From the NCBI RefSeq assembly GCF_937616625.2, contig NC_065570.1:73931665-73995664 (forward strand): 64,000 nucleotides of DNA, written 5' to 3'. A program made the translations under genes and the position numbers. The first letter of the stretch is position 1, and the number at the start of each line of letters is the position of its first letter. Of the stretch, positions 12,601-26,200 are shown piece by piece. The notes under the pieces are model-generated. The model saw only the letters and a program-made list of their open reading frames with translations, was not told where the DNA came from and ran no database searches. The stretch comes from Mercurialis annua. Taxonomy: Eukaryota; Streptophyta; Magnoliopsida; Malpighiales; Euphorbiaceae.

Positions 12601-15600
12601 ATGAAGTTGGAAGCTGAACAAAAATTTTAGACGGTATTAAAGAAAATAAGAATGTCCAATTAGTTCGGTAATCAGACTGTTTTAAGTAAACGTTTTGATA
12701 GCCCGAAGTAGGCTAGAAAAGGAATTTTTGAAAAGTTGAGTTTATCTAGGAATTTTTTTAGCTCGATAAGTTTAGGTCATTCAGACAACGTTTCTAGTTG
12801 GGATTAATTATAATCATAGAAAAGTTATTTGATAAATAAATTATTGTTTTATCCCTTTTTGGGACTTTTCTGCATTCCCTAAAATTGCTAAGGGAGAGGA
12901 ATTTGGGTGGGTCTATTGACCCCCTACGTGTACCGGATGAAGATGGAACCTCAACGAAAGTTTTAGACGGTGTTGTAGAAAATAAGAATGTTCAATTTGT
13001 TTGGTAATCAGACTGTTTTATGTAAGTGTTTTGATATTCTGAAGTAGGCAAGAAAAGGAATTTTTGAAAAATTGCGTTTAATTAGGAATATTGTTACCTC
13101 GATAAGTTATAGGTTACTCGGACAACGTTTCTAGTTGGGATTAATAAAAATCATAGAAATGTTATTTGATAAATTAATTATCGTTTTATCCCGTTTTTTG
13201 GGATTTTCTGCATTCCTTAAAACAGCTCAGGGAGGGGAGTTTAGGTGCGTTTTTTGACCCCATACGCGTACCGGATGAAGTTGGAAGCTGAACAAAAGTT
13301 TTATACGGTGTTGCAGTCAATAAGAATGTCGGTTATTCGAACAACGTTTCTAGTTGGGATTATTTAAAATAATAAAAAAGTTATTTGATAAATTAATTAT
13401 TGTTTTATCCCATTTTTTGGGGCTTTTCTGCATTCCCCAAAACAGCTCAGGGAGGGGAGTTTGGGTGCGTTTTTTGACCCCTTACATGTACCGGATCAAG
13501 TTGGAACCTAAACGGAAGTTTTAGACAGTGTTGCAGACAATAAAAATGCCTATATAGTTTTGTAATCAGACTGTTTTAAGTAAGTGGTTTGATAGCCCGA
13601 AATAGGATAAAAAAGAGATTTTTGAAAAGTTGTGTTTAACTAGGAATTTTGTTAGCTCGATAAATTATCGGTTATTCGGACAACGTTTCTAGTTGGGATT
13701 ATTGAAAATCATATAAAAGTTATTTGATAAATTAATTATCGTTTTATCCTGTTTTTGGGGCTAGTCTGCATTCCCAAAAACAGCTCAGGGAGAAGAGTTT
13801 GGGTGTATTTTTTGACCCCCTACGCGTACCGGATGAAGTTGGAACTTAAACGGAAGTTTTAGAAGGTGTTTAAGAAAATAAGAATATTCAATTAGTTTGG
13901 TAATCAGACTGTATTAAGTAAGCGTTTTGATAGCCCGAAATAGACTAGAAAAGGGATTTTTTAAAAGTTGAGTTTAACTAGGAATTTTGTTAGCTCGATA
14001 ATTTATTTGTTATTCGGACAATGTTTCTAGTTGGGATTATTTATAATCATAGAAAAGTGATTTGATAAATAAATTATCGTTTTATCCCTTTTTTGGGACT
14101 TTTCTGCATTCCCCAAAATTGCTCAGGGAGGGGAATTTGGGTGCGTTTATTGACCCCCTACGTGTACCAGATGAAGTTGGAACCTGAGTGGAAGTTATCG
14201 ATGGTGTTTCGGAAAATAAGAACGTTCAATTGGTTTGGTAATCAGATTAATTTAAGTAAGCGTTTTGATAGCCCGAAGTAGGCTAGAAAAGGGATTTTTA
14301 AAAAGTTAATTTAACTAGGAATTTTGTTAGCTCGATAAGTTTAGGTTATTCGGACAACGTTTCTAGTTGGGATTAATTATAATAATAGAAAAGTTATTTG
14401 ATAAATAAATCATCGTTTTATCCCGTTTTTGGGGCTTTTCTGCATCCCAAAATAGCTCAGGGAGGGGAGTTTGGGTGCTTTTTTAACCCCTACACGCACC
14501 AGATGAAGTTGGAAGCTGAACAAAAGTTTTAGACGGTATTACAGAAAATAAGAATGTCCAATTAGTTCGGTAATCAGACTGTTTTAAGTAAACGTTTTGA
14601 TAGCCCGAAGTAGGCTAGAAAAGGAATTTTTGAAAAGTTGAGTTTATCTAGGAATTTTTTTAGCTCGATAAGTTTAGGTCATTCAGACAACGTTTCTAGT
14701 TGGGATTAATTATAATCATAGAAAAGTTATTTGATAAATAAATTATTGTTTTATCCCTTTTTGGGACTTTTCTGCATTCCCTAAAATTGCTAAGGGAGAG
14801 GAATTTGGGTGGGTCTATTGACCCCCTACGTGTACCGGATGAAGATGGAACCTCAACGAAAGTTTTAGACGGTGTTGTAGAAAATAAGAATGTTCAATTT
14901 GTTTGGTAATCAGACTGTTTTATGTAAGTGTTTTGATATTCTGAAGTAGGCAAGAAAAGGAATTTTTGAAAAATTGCGTTTAATTAGGAATATTGTTACC
15001 TCGATAAGTTATAGGTTACTCGGACAACGTTTCTAGTTGGGATTAATAAAAATCATAGAAATGTTATTTGATAAATTAATTATCGTTTTATCCCGTTTTT
15101 TGGGATTTTCTGCATTCCTTAAAACAGCTCAGGGAGGGGAGTTTAGGTGCGTTTTTTGACCCCATACGCGTACCGGATGAAGTTGGAAGCTGAACAAAAG
15201 TTTTATACGGTGTTGCAGTCAATAAGAATGTCGGTTATTCGAACAACGTTTCTAGTTGGGATTATTTAAAATAATAAAAAAGTTATTTGATAAATTAATT
15301 ATTGTTTTATCCCATTTTTTGGGGCTTTTCTGCATTCCCCAAAACAGCTCAGGGAGGGGAGTTTGGGTGCGTTTTTTGACCCCTTACATGTACCGGATCA
15401 AGTTGGAACCTAAACGGAAGTTTTAGACAGTGTTGCAGACAATAAAAATGTCTATATAGTTTTGTAATCAGACTGTTTTAAGTAAGTGGTTTGATAGCCC
15501 GAAATAGGATAAAAAAGAGATTTTTGAAAAGTTGTGTTTAACTAGGAATTTTGTTAACTCGATAAATTATCGGTTATTCGGACAACGTTTCTAGTTGGGA

Positions 15601-18600
15601 TTATTGAAAATCATATAAAAGTTATTTGATAAATTAATTATCGTTTTATCCTGTTTTTGGGGCTAGTCTGCATTCCCAAAAACAGCTCAGGGAGAAGAGT
15701 TTGGGTGTATTTTTTGACCCCCTACGCGTACCAGATGAAGTTGGAACTTAAACGGAAGTTTTAGAAGGTGTTTAAGAAAATAAGAATATTCAATTAGTTT
15801 GGTAATCAGACTGTATTAAGTAAGCGTTTTGATAGCCCGAAATAGACTAGAAAAGGGATTTTTTAAAAGTTGAGTTTAACTAGGAATTTTGTTAGCTCGA
15901 TAATTTATTTGTTATTCGGACAATGTTTCTAGTTGGGATTAATTATAATTATAGAAAAGTTATTTGATAAATAAATTATCGTTTTATCCCGTTTTGGGGT
16001 TTTTCTGCATCCCCCAAAATAGCTCAGGGAGGGGAGTTTGGGTGCTTTGTTTGACCCCCTACGCGCACCAGATGAAGTTGGAAGCTGAAGAAAAGTTTTA
16101 GACGGTGTTGCAAAAAATAAGAATGTCCAATTAGTTTGGTAATCAGACTGTTTTAAGTAAACGTTTTGATAGCCTGAAGTAGGCTAGAAAAGAGATTTTT
16201 GAAAAGTTGAGTTTAACTAGGAATTCTGTTAGCTCGATAATTTATTGGTCATTCGGACAATGTGTCTAGTTGGGATTATTTATAATCATAGAAAAGTGAT
16301 TTGATAAATAAATTATTTATTTATCCCTTTTTGGGACTTTTCTGCATTCCCTAAAATTGCTAAGGGAGAGGAATTTGGGTGCGTTTATTAACCCTCTACG
16401 TGTACCGGATGAAGATGGAACCTCAACGGAAGTTTTAGACGGTGTTGCAGAAAATAAGAATGTTCAATTTGTTTGGTAATCAGACCGTTTTATGTAAGTG
16501 TTTTGATACCCTGAAGTAGGCAAGAAAAGGGATTTTTGAAAAGTTGCGTTTAATTAGGAATATTGTTACCTCGATAAGTTATCGGTTATTTGGACGACGT
16601 TTCTAGTTGGGATTAATAAAAATCATAGAAATGTGATTTGATAGATTAATTATCGTTTTATCCCGTTTTTGGGGCTTTTATGCATTCCTTAAAACAGCTC
16701 AGGGAGGAGAGTTTAGGTGCGTTTTTTGACCCCTACGCGTACCAGATGAAGTTGGAAGCTGAACAAAAGTTTTTGACGGTGTTGCAGTCAATAAGAATGT
16801 CCAATTAGTTTGGTAATCAGACTTTTTTTAGTCAGCGTTTTGATAGCCCGAGGTAGGCTAGAAAAGGGATTTTTGAAAAGTTGAGTTTAACTAGGAATTT
16901 TGTTAGCTCGATAAGTTATCGGTTATTCGAACAACGTTTCTAGTTGGGATTATTTAAAATAATAGAAAAGTTATTTGATAAATTAATTATTGTTTTAGCC
17001 CATTTTTGGGGCTTTTCTGCATTCCCCAAAACAGCTCAGGGAGGGGAGTTTGGGTGCGTTTTGTTGACCCCTTACGCGTACCGGATCAAGTTGGAACCTA
17101 AACGGAAGTTTTAGACAGTGTTGCAGACAATAAAAATGTCAATTTAGTTTTGTAATCAGACTGTTTTAAGTAAGTGGTTTGATAGCCCGAAATAGGATAG
17201 AAAAGGGGTTTTTGAAAAGTTGTGTTTAACTAGGAATTTTGTTAGCTCGATAAATTATCGGTTATTCGGACAACGTTTCTAGTTGGGATTATTAAAAATC
17301 ATATAAAAGTTATTTGATAAATTAATTATCGTTTTATCCCGTTTTTGGGGCTAGTCTCCATTCCCAAAAACAGCTCTGGGAGGAGAGTTTAGGTGTGTTT
17401 TTTACGCGTACCGGATGAAGTTGGAACTTCAACGGAAGTTTTAGAAGGTGTTGAAGAAAATAAGAATATTCAATTAGTTTGGTAATCAGACTGTTTTAAG
17501 TAAGCGTTTTGATAGCCCGAAGTAGGCTAGAAAAATATTTTTGAAAAGTTAAGTTTAACTAGGAATTTTGTTAGCTCGATAAGTTATTTGTTATTCGGAC
17601 AATGTTTCTAGTTGGGATAATTTATAATCATAGAAAAGTGATTTGATAAATAAATTATCGTGTTATCCCGTTTTTGGGACTTTTCTGCATTCCCCAAAAT
17701 TGCTCAGGGAGGGGAATTTGGGTGCGTTTATTGACCCCCTACGTGTACCAGATGAAGTTGGAACCTGAGCGGAAGTTATCGATGGTCTTTCGGAAAATAA
17801 TAATGTTCATTTGGTTTGGTAATCAGATTAATTTAAGTTAGCGTTTTGATAGCCCGAAGTAGCTAGAAAAGGGATTTTTGAAAAGTTGAGTTTAATTAGG
17901 AATTTTGTTAGCTCGATAAGTTTAGGTTATTCAGCCAATGTTTCTAGTTGGGATTAATTATAATTATAGAAAAGTTATTTGATAAATAAATTATCGTTTT
18001 ATCCCTTTTTTGGGGCTTTTCTGCATCCCCCAAAATAGCTCAGGGAGGGTAGTTTGGGTGCTTTTTTTTGACCCCCTACGCGTACCGGATGAAGTTGGAA
18101 GCTGAACAAAAGTTTTAGACGGTGTTGCAGAAAATAAGAATGTCCAATTAGTTCGGTAATCAGACTGTATTAAGTAAACATTTTTGATAGCCTGAAGTAG
18201 GCTAGAAAAGGGATTTTTGAAAAGTTGAGTTTAACTAGGAATATTGTTACCTCGATAAGTTATCGGTTATTCGGACAACGTTTCTAGTTGAGATTAATAA
18301 AAATCATAGAAATGTTATTTGATAAATTAATTATCGTTTTATCCCGTTTTTGGGACTTTTGCATTCCTTAAAACAGCTCAGGGAGGGGAGTTTAGGTGCG
18401 TTTTTTGACCCCCTACGCGTACCGGATGAAGTTGGAAGCTGAACAAAAGTTTTAGACGGTGTTGCAGTCAATAAGAATGTCCAATATGTTTGGTAATCAG
18501 ACTTTTTTTAGTCAGAGTTTTGATAGCCCGAAGTAGGCTAGAAAAGGGATTTTTGAAAAGTTGAGTTTCACTAGGAATTTTGTTAGCTCGATAAGTAATC

Positions 18601-19221
18601 GGTTATTCAAACAACGTTTCTAGTTGGAATTATTTAAAATAATAGAAAAGTTATTTGATAAATTAATTATTGTTTTATCCCATTTTTGGGGCTTTTCTGC
18701 ATTCCCCAAAACAACTCAGGGAGGGGAGTTTGGGTGCGTTTTTTGACCCCTTAGGCGTACCGGATCAAGTTGGAACCTAAACGGAAGTTTTAGACAGTGT
18801 TGCAGACAATAAAAATATCTATTTAGTTTTGTAATCAGACTGTTTTAGGTAAGTGGTTTGATAGTCCGAAATAGGATAGAAACGGGATTTTTGAAAAGTT
18901 TTGTTTAACTAGGAATTTTGTTAGCTCGATAAATTATCGGTTATTCGGACAACGTCTCTAGTTGGGATTATTGAAATTAATACAAAAGTTATTTGATAAA
19001 TTAATTATCGTTTTATCCTGTTTTTGGAGCTAGTCTGCATTCCCCAAAACAGCTCAGGGAGGAGAGTTTGGGTGTGTTTTTTGACCCCGTACGCGTACCA
19101 GATGAAGTTGGAACTTAAACAAAAGTTTTAGAAGGTGTTGAAGAAAATAAGAATATTCAATTAGTTTTGTAATCAGACTGTTTTAAGTAAGCGCTTTGAT
19201 AGCCCGAAGTAGGCTAGAAAA
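9612..19221 (+). repeat. 9.61-kb higher-order repeat, copy 2
   Basis: Same monomer order as 1-9611 at an offset of 9611 bp, dropping to 9610 after the 1-bp deletion near 14,449. It carries the MITE at the equivalent site (11148-11551) and the same 119-bp deletion monomers (near 13,330 and 15,231). The near-identity implies a very recent duplication or ongoing homogenisation. Confidence 0.93.
11148..11551. mobile_element. Foldback MITE, Mutator-like, copy 2
   Basis: Same 404-bp element in the same monomer and at the same base as the copy at 1537, offset by exactly 9611 bp, with the same flanking GGAGTTTGGG duplication (11138-11147 and 11552-11561). Sharing the site and target duplication means it was copied with the surrounding higher-order repeat and did not insert independently. 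Confidence 0.93.
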
Positions 19222-22200
19222 GGGATTTTTGAAAAGTTGAGTTTAACTAGGAATTTTGTTATCTCGATAAGTTATTTGTTATTCGGACAATGTTTCTAGT
19301 TGGGATAATTTATAATCATAGAAAAGTGATTTGATAAATAAATTATCGTTTTATCCCTTTTTTGGGACTTTTCTGCAATCCCCAAAATTGCTCAGGGAGG
19401 GGAATTTGGGTGCGTTTATTGACCCCCTACGTGTACCAGATGAAGTTGGAACCTAAGCGGAAGTTATCGATGGTGTTTCGGAAAATAATAATGTTCATTT
19501 GTTTTGGTAATCAGATTAATTTAAGTTAGCGTTTTGATAGCCCGAAGTAGGCTAGAAAAGGGATTTTTGAAAAGTTGAGTTTAATTAGGAATTTTGTTAG
19601 CTCGATAAGTTTAGGTTATTCGGACAACGTTTCTAGTTGGGATTAATTATAATCATAGAAAAGTTATTTGATAAATAAATTATCGTTTTATCCCGTTTTG
19701 GGGCTTTTCTGCATCCCCCAAAATAGCTCAGGGAGGGGAGTTTGGGTGCTTTGTTTGACCTCCTACGCGCACCAGATGAAGTTGGAAGCTGAAGAAAAGT
19801 TTTAGACGGTGTTGCAAAAAATAAGAATGTCCAATTAGTTTGGTAATCAGACTGTTTTAAGTAAACGTTTTGATAGCCTGAAGTAGGCTAGAAAAGAGAT
19901 TTTTGAAAAGTTGAGTTTAACTAGGAATTCTGTTAGCTCGATAATTTATTGGTCATTCGGACAATGTGTCTAGTTGGGATTATTTATAATCATAGAAAAG
20001 TGATTTGATAAATTAATTATTGTTTTATCCCTTTTTGGGACTTTTCTGCATTCCCTAAAATTGCTCAGGGAGAGGAATTTGGGTGCGTTTTTGACCCCCT
20101 ACGCGTACCGGATGAAGTTGGAAGCTGAACAAAAGTTTTAGAAAGTGTTGCAGAAAATAAGAATGTTCAATTTGTTTGGTAATCAGACCGTTTTATGTAA
20201 GTTTTTTGATATTCTGAAGTAGGCAAGAAAAGGAATTTTTGAAAAGTTGTGTTTAATTAGGAATATTGTTATCTCGATAAGTTATCGGTTATTCGGACAA
20301 CGTTTCTAGTTTGGATTAATAAAAATCATAGAAATATTATTTGATAAATTAATTATCGTTTTATCCCGTTTTTGGGGCTTTTCTGCATTCCTTAAAACAG
20401 CTCAGAGAGGGGAGTTTAGGTGCGTTGTTTGACCCCCTACGCGTACCGGATGAAGTTGGAAGCTGAATAAAAGTTTTAGACGGTGTTGCAGTCAATAAGA
20501 ATGTCCAATTAGTTTGGTAATCAGACTTTTTTTAGTCACCGTTTTGATGGCCCGAAGTAGGCTAGAAAAGGGATTTTTGAAAAGTTGAGTTTAACTAGGA
20601 ATTTTGTTAGCTCGATAAGTTATCAGTTATTCGAACAACGTTTCTAGTTGGGATTATTTAAAATAATAGAAAAGTTATTTGATAAATTAATTATTGTTTT
20701 ATCCCATTTTTGGGGCTTTTCTGCCTTCCCCAAAACAGCTCAGGGAGGTTTTTGACCCCTTAGGCGTACCGGATCAAGTTGGAACCTAAACAGAAGTTTT
20801 AGACAGTGTTGCAGACAATAAAAATGTCTATTTAGTTTTGTAATCAGACTGTTTTAAATAAGTGGTTTGATAGCCCGAAATAGGTTAGAAAAGGGATTTT
20901 TGAAAAAAGTTGTGTTTAACTAGGAATTTTGTTAGCTCGATAAATTATCGGTTATTCGGACAACGTTTCTAGTTGGGATTATTGAAAATCATATAAAAGT
21001 TATTTGATAAATTAATTATCGTTTTATCCTGTTTTTGGGGCTAGTCTGCATTCCCCAAAACAGCTCAGGGAGGAGAGTTTGGGTGTGGTTTTTGACCCCC
21101 TAAGCGTACCGGATGAAGTTGGAACTTGAACGGAAGTTTTAGAAGGTGTTGAAGAAAATAAGAATATTCAATTAGTTTGGTAATCAGACTGTTTTAAGTA
21201 AGCGTTTTGATAGCCCGAATTAGGCTAGAAAAGGGATTTTTGAAAAGTTGAGTTTAACTAGGAATTTTGTTAGCTCGATAAGTTATTTGTTATTCGGACA
21301 ATGTTTCTAGTTGAGATTATTTATAATCATTGAAAAGTGATTTGATAAATAAATTATCGTTTATGCCGTTTTTGGGACTTTTCTGCATTCCCCAAACTTG
21401 CTCAGGGAGGGGAATTTGGGTGCGTTTATTGACCCCCTACGTGTACCAGATGAAGTTGGAACCTGAGTGGAAGTTATCGATGGTGTTTCGGAAAATAAGA
21501 ACGTTCAATTGGTTTGGTAATCAGATTAATTTAAGTAAGCGTTTTGATAGCCCGAAGTAGGCTAGAAAAGGGATTTTTAAAAAGTTGAATTTAACTAGGA
21601 ATTTTGTTAGCTCGATAAGTTTAGGTTATTCGGACAACGTTTCTAGTTGGGATTAATTATAATAATAGAAAAGTTATTTGATAAATAAATCATCGTTTTA
21701 TCCCGTTTTTGGGGCTTTTCTGCATCCCCAAAATAGCTCAGGGAGGGGAGTTTGGGTGCTTTTTTAACCCCTACACGCACCAGATGAAGTTGGAAGCTGA
21801 ACAAAAGTTTTAGACGGTATTACAGAAAATAAGAATGTCCAATTAGTTCGGTAATCAGACTGTTTTAAGTAAACGTTTTGATAGCCCGAAGTAGGCTAGA
21901 AAAGGAATTTTTGAAAAGTTGAGTTTATCTAGGAATTTTTTTAGCTCGATAAGTTTAGGTCATTCAGACAACGTTTCTAGTTGGGATTAATTATAATCAT
22001 AGAAAAGTTATTTGATAAATAAATTATTGTTTTATCCCTTTTTGGGACTTTTCTGCATTCCCTAAAATTGCTAAGGGAGAGGAATTTGGGTGGGTCTATT
22101 GACCCCCTACGTGTACCGGATGAAGATGGAACCTCAACGAAAGTTTTAGACGGTGTTGTAGAAAATAAGAATGTTCAATTTGTTTGGTAATCAGACTGTT

Positions 22201-23200
22201 TTATGTAAGTGTTTTGATATTCTGAAGTAGGCAAGAAAAGGAATTTTTGAAAAATTGCGTTTAATTAGGAATATTGTTACCTCGATAAGTTATAGGTTAC
22301 TCGGACAACGTTTCTAGTTGGGATTAATAAAAATCATAGAAATGTTATTTGATAAATTAATTATCGTTTTATCCCGTTTTTTGGGATTTTCTGCATTCCT
22401 TAAAACAGCTCAGGGAGGGGAGTTTAGGTGCGTTTTTTGACCCCATACGCGTACCGGATGAAGTTGGAAGCTGAACAAAAGTTTTATACTGTGTTGCAGT
22501 CAATAAGAATGTCGGTTATTCGAACAACGTTTCTAGTTGGGATTATTTAAAATAATAAAAAAGTTATTTGATAAATTAATTATTGTTTTATCCCATTTTT
22601 TGGGGCTTTTCTGCATTCCCCAAAACAGCTCAGGGAGGGGAGTTTGGGTGCGTTTTTTGACCCCTTACATGTACCGGATCAAGTTGGAACCTAAACGGAA
22701 GTTTTAGACAGTGTTGCAGACAATAAAAATGTCTATATAGTTTTGTAATCAGACTGTTTTAAGTAAGTGGTTTGATAGCCCGAAATAGGATAAAAAAGAG
22801 ATTTTTGAAAAGTTGTGTTTAACTAGGAATTTTGTTAGCTCGATAAATTATCGGTTATTCGGACAACGTTTCTAGTTGGGATTATTGAAAATCATATAAA
22901 AGTTATTTGATAAATTAATTATCGTTTTATCCTGTTTTTGGGGCTAGTCTGCATTCCCAAAAACAGCTCAGGGAGGAGAGTTTGGGTGTATTTTTTGACC
23001 CCCTACGCGTACCGGATGAAGTTGGAACTTAAACGGAAGTTTTAGAAGGTGTTTAAGAAAATAAGAATATTCAATTAGTTTGGTAATCAGACTGTATTAA
23101 GTAAGCGTTTTGATAGCCCGAAATAGACTAGAAAAGGGATTTTTGAAAAGTTGAGTTTAACTAGGAATTTTGTTAGCTCGATAATTTATTTGTTATTCGG
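19222..23200 (+). repeat. 9.61-kb higher-order repeat, partial copy 3
   Basis: It begins with the same marker as copies 1 and 2 (TTATCTCGATAAG) and follows them in order. It lacks the MITE and 25 further bases at 20,748/20,749. It stays collinear through the 119-bp deletion monomer at ~22,514 and then drifts to another monomer order between about 22,970 and 23,280, so the right edge is approximate. From ~20,841 it is also the start of the 11.35-kb unit, so the two repeat systems overlap. Confidence 0.8.
20739..20760. other. MITE-less site with small deletion
   Basis: The position equivalent to the MITE sites reads CTCAGGGAGG directly joined to TTTTTGACCCC (junction 20748/20749). Relative to copy 1 it lacks 429 bp: the 404-bp MITE, one 10-bp target copy, and the remaining 15 bp GGAGTTTGGGTGCGG. 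A GG at both ends of the lost segment gives 2 bp of microhomology. It could be an imprecise excision scar or an unrelated deletion in a copy that never held the MITE. Confidence 0.75.
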
Positions 23201-26200
23201 ACAATGTTTCTAGTTGGGATTATTTATAATCATAGAAAAGTGATTTGATAAATAAATTATCGTTTTATCCCGTTTTTGGGACTTTTCTGCATTCCCCAAA
23301 ATTACTCAGGGAGGGGAATTTGGGTGCGTTTATTGACCCCCTACGTGTACCAGATGAAGTTGGAACCTAAGCGGAAGTTATCGATGGTGTTTCGGAAAAT
23401 AAGAATGTTCATTTGGTTTGGTAATCAGATTAATTTAAGTAAGCGTTTTGATAGCCTGAAGTAGGCTAGAAAAGGGATTTTTGAAAAGTTGAGTTTAACT
23501 AGGAATTTTGTTAGATCGATAAGTTATCGGTTATTCGGAAAACGTTTTCTAGTTGGGATTGATTAAAATCATAGAAAAATTATTTGATAAATTAATTATC
23601 GTTTTATCCCGTTTTTGGGGCTTTTCTGCAGTCCCCAAAAAAACTCAGGGAGGGGATTTTAGGTGCGTTTTTGACCCCCTACGCGTACCAGATAAAGTTG
23701 GAAGCTGAACAAAAGTTTTAGAAAGTGTTGCAGAAAATAAGAATGTTCAATTTGTTTGGTAATCAGACCCTTTTATGTAAGTGTTTTGATACCCTGAAGT
23801 AGGCAAGAAAAGGGATTTTTGAAAAGTTGAGTTTAATTAGGAATATTGTTACCTCGATAAGTTATCGGTTATTCGGACAACGTTTCTAGTTGGGATTAAT
23901 AAAAATCATAGAAATGTTATTTGATAAATTAATTATCGTTTTATCCCGTTTTTGGGGCTTCTGCATTCCTTAAAACAGCTCAGGGAGGGGAGTTTAGGTG
24001 CGTTTTTTGACCCCCTACGCGTACCGGATGAAGTTGGAAGCTGAACAAAAGTTTTAGACGGTGTTGCAGTAAATAAGAATGTCCAATTAGTTTGGTAATC
24101 AGACTTTTTTTAGTCAGCGTTTTGATAGCCCGAAGTAGGCTAGAAAATGGATTTTTGAAAAGTTGAGTTTAACTAGGAATTTTGTTAGCTCGATAAGTTA
24201 TCGGTTATTCGAACAACGTTTCTAGTTGGGATTATTTAAAATAATAGAAAAGTTATTTGATAAATTAATTATTGTTTTATCCAATTTTTGGGGCTTTTCT
24301 GCATTCCCCAAAACAGCTCAGGGAGGGGAGTTTGGGTGCGTTTTTTGACCCCTTACGCATACCGGATCAAGTTGGAACCTAAACGGAAGTTTTAGAGAGT
24401 GTTGCAGAAAATAAAAATATCTATATAGTTTTGTAATCAGACTGTTTTAAGTAAGTGGTTTGATAGCCCGAAATAGGATAAAAAAGGGATTTTTGAAAAG
24501 TTGTGTTTAACTAGGAATTTTGTTAGCTCGATAAATTATCGGTTATTCGGACAACGTTTCTAGTTGGGATTATTGAAAATCATATAAAAGTTATTTAATA
24601 AATTAATTATCGTTTATCCTGTTTTTGGGGCTAGTCTGCATTCCCAAAAACAGCTCAGGGAGGAGAGTTTGGGTGTGTTTTTTGACCCCCTACGCGTACC
24701 AGATGAAGTTGGAACTTAAACGGAAGTTTTAGAAGGTGTTGAAGAAAAGAAGAATATTCAATTAGTTTGGTAATCAGACTGTTTTAAGTAAGCGTTTTGA
24801 TAGCCCGAAGTAAGCTAGAAAAGGAATTTTTGAAAAGTTGAGTTTAACTAGGAATTTTGTTAGCTCGATAAGTTATTTGTTATTCGGACAATGTTTCTAG
24901 TTGGGATAATTTATAATCATAGAAAAGTGATTTGATAAATAAATTATCGTTTTATCCCGTTTTTGGAAATTTTCTGCATTCCCCAAAATTGCTCAGGGAG
25001 GGGAATTTGGGTGCGTTTATTGACCCCCTACGTGTACCAGATGAAGTTGGAACCTAAGCGGAAGTTATCGATGGTGTTTCGAAAAATAATAATGTTCATT
25101 TGGTTTGGTAATCAGATTAATTTAAGTTATCGTTTTGATAGCCCGAAGTAGGCTAGAAAAGGGATTTTTGAAAAGTTGAGTTTAACTAGGAATTTTGTTA
25201 GCTCGATAAGTTTAGGTTATTCGGACAACGTTTCTAGTTGGGATTAATTATAATCATAGAAAAGTTATTTGATAAATAAATTATCGTTTTATCCCGTTTT
25301 TGGGGCTTTTCTACATCCCCAAAATAGCTCAGGGAGGGGAGTTTGGGTGCTTTTTTTTACCCCCTACGCGTACCGGATGAAGTTGGAAGCGCAACAAAAT
25401 TTTTAGACGGTGTTGCAGAAAATAAGAATGTCCAATTAGTTCGGTAATCAGACTGTTTTAAGTAAATGTTTTGATAGCCCGAAATAGGCTAGAAAAGAAA
25501 TTTTTGAAAAGTTAAGTTTAACTAGGAATTTTGTTAGCTCGATAATTTATTGGTTATTCGAACAATGTTTATAGTTGGGATTATTTATAATCATAGAAAA
25601 GTGATTTGATAAATAAATTATTTATTTATCCCTTTTTGGGACTTTTCTGCATTCCCTAAAATTTCTAAGGGAGAGGAATTTGGGTGCGTTTATTAACCCC
25701 CTACGTGTACCGGATGAAGATGGAACCTCAACGGAAGTTTTAGACGGTGTTGCAGAAAATAAGAATGTTCAATTTGTTTGGTAATCAGACCGTTTTATGT
25801 AAGTGTTTTGATACCCTGAAGTAGGCAAGAAAAGGGATTTTTGAAAAGTTGCGTTTAATTAGGAATATTGTTACCTCGATAAGTTATCGGTTATTCGGAC
25901 AACGTTTCTAGTTGGGATTAATAAAAATCATAGAAATGTGATTTGATAGATTAATTATCGTTTTATCCCGTTTTTGGGGCTTTTCTGCATTCCTTAAAAC
26001 AGCTCAGAGAGGAGAGTTTAGGTGCGTTTTTTGACCCCTACGCGTACCGGATGAAGTTGGAAGCTGAACAAAAGTTTTTGACGGTGTTGCAGTCAATAAG
26101 AATGTCCAATTAGTTTGGTAATCAAACTTTTTTTAGTCAGCGTTTTGATAGCCCGAGGTAGGCTAGAAAAGGGATTTTTGAAAAGTTGAGTTTAACTAGG

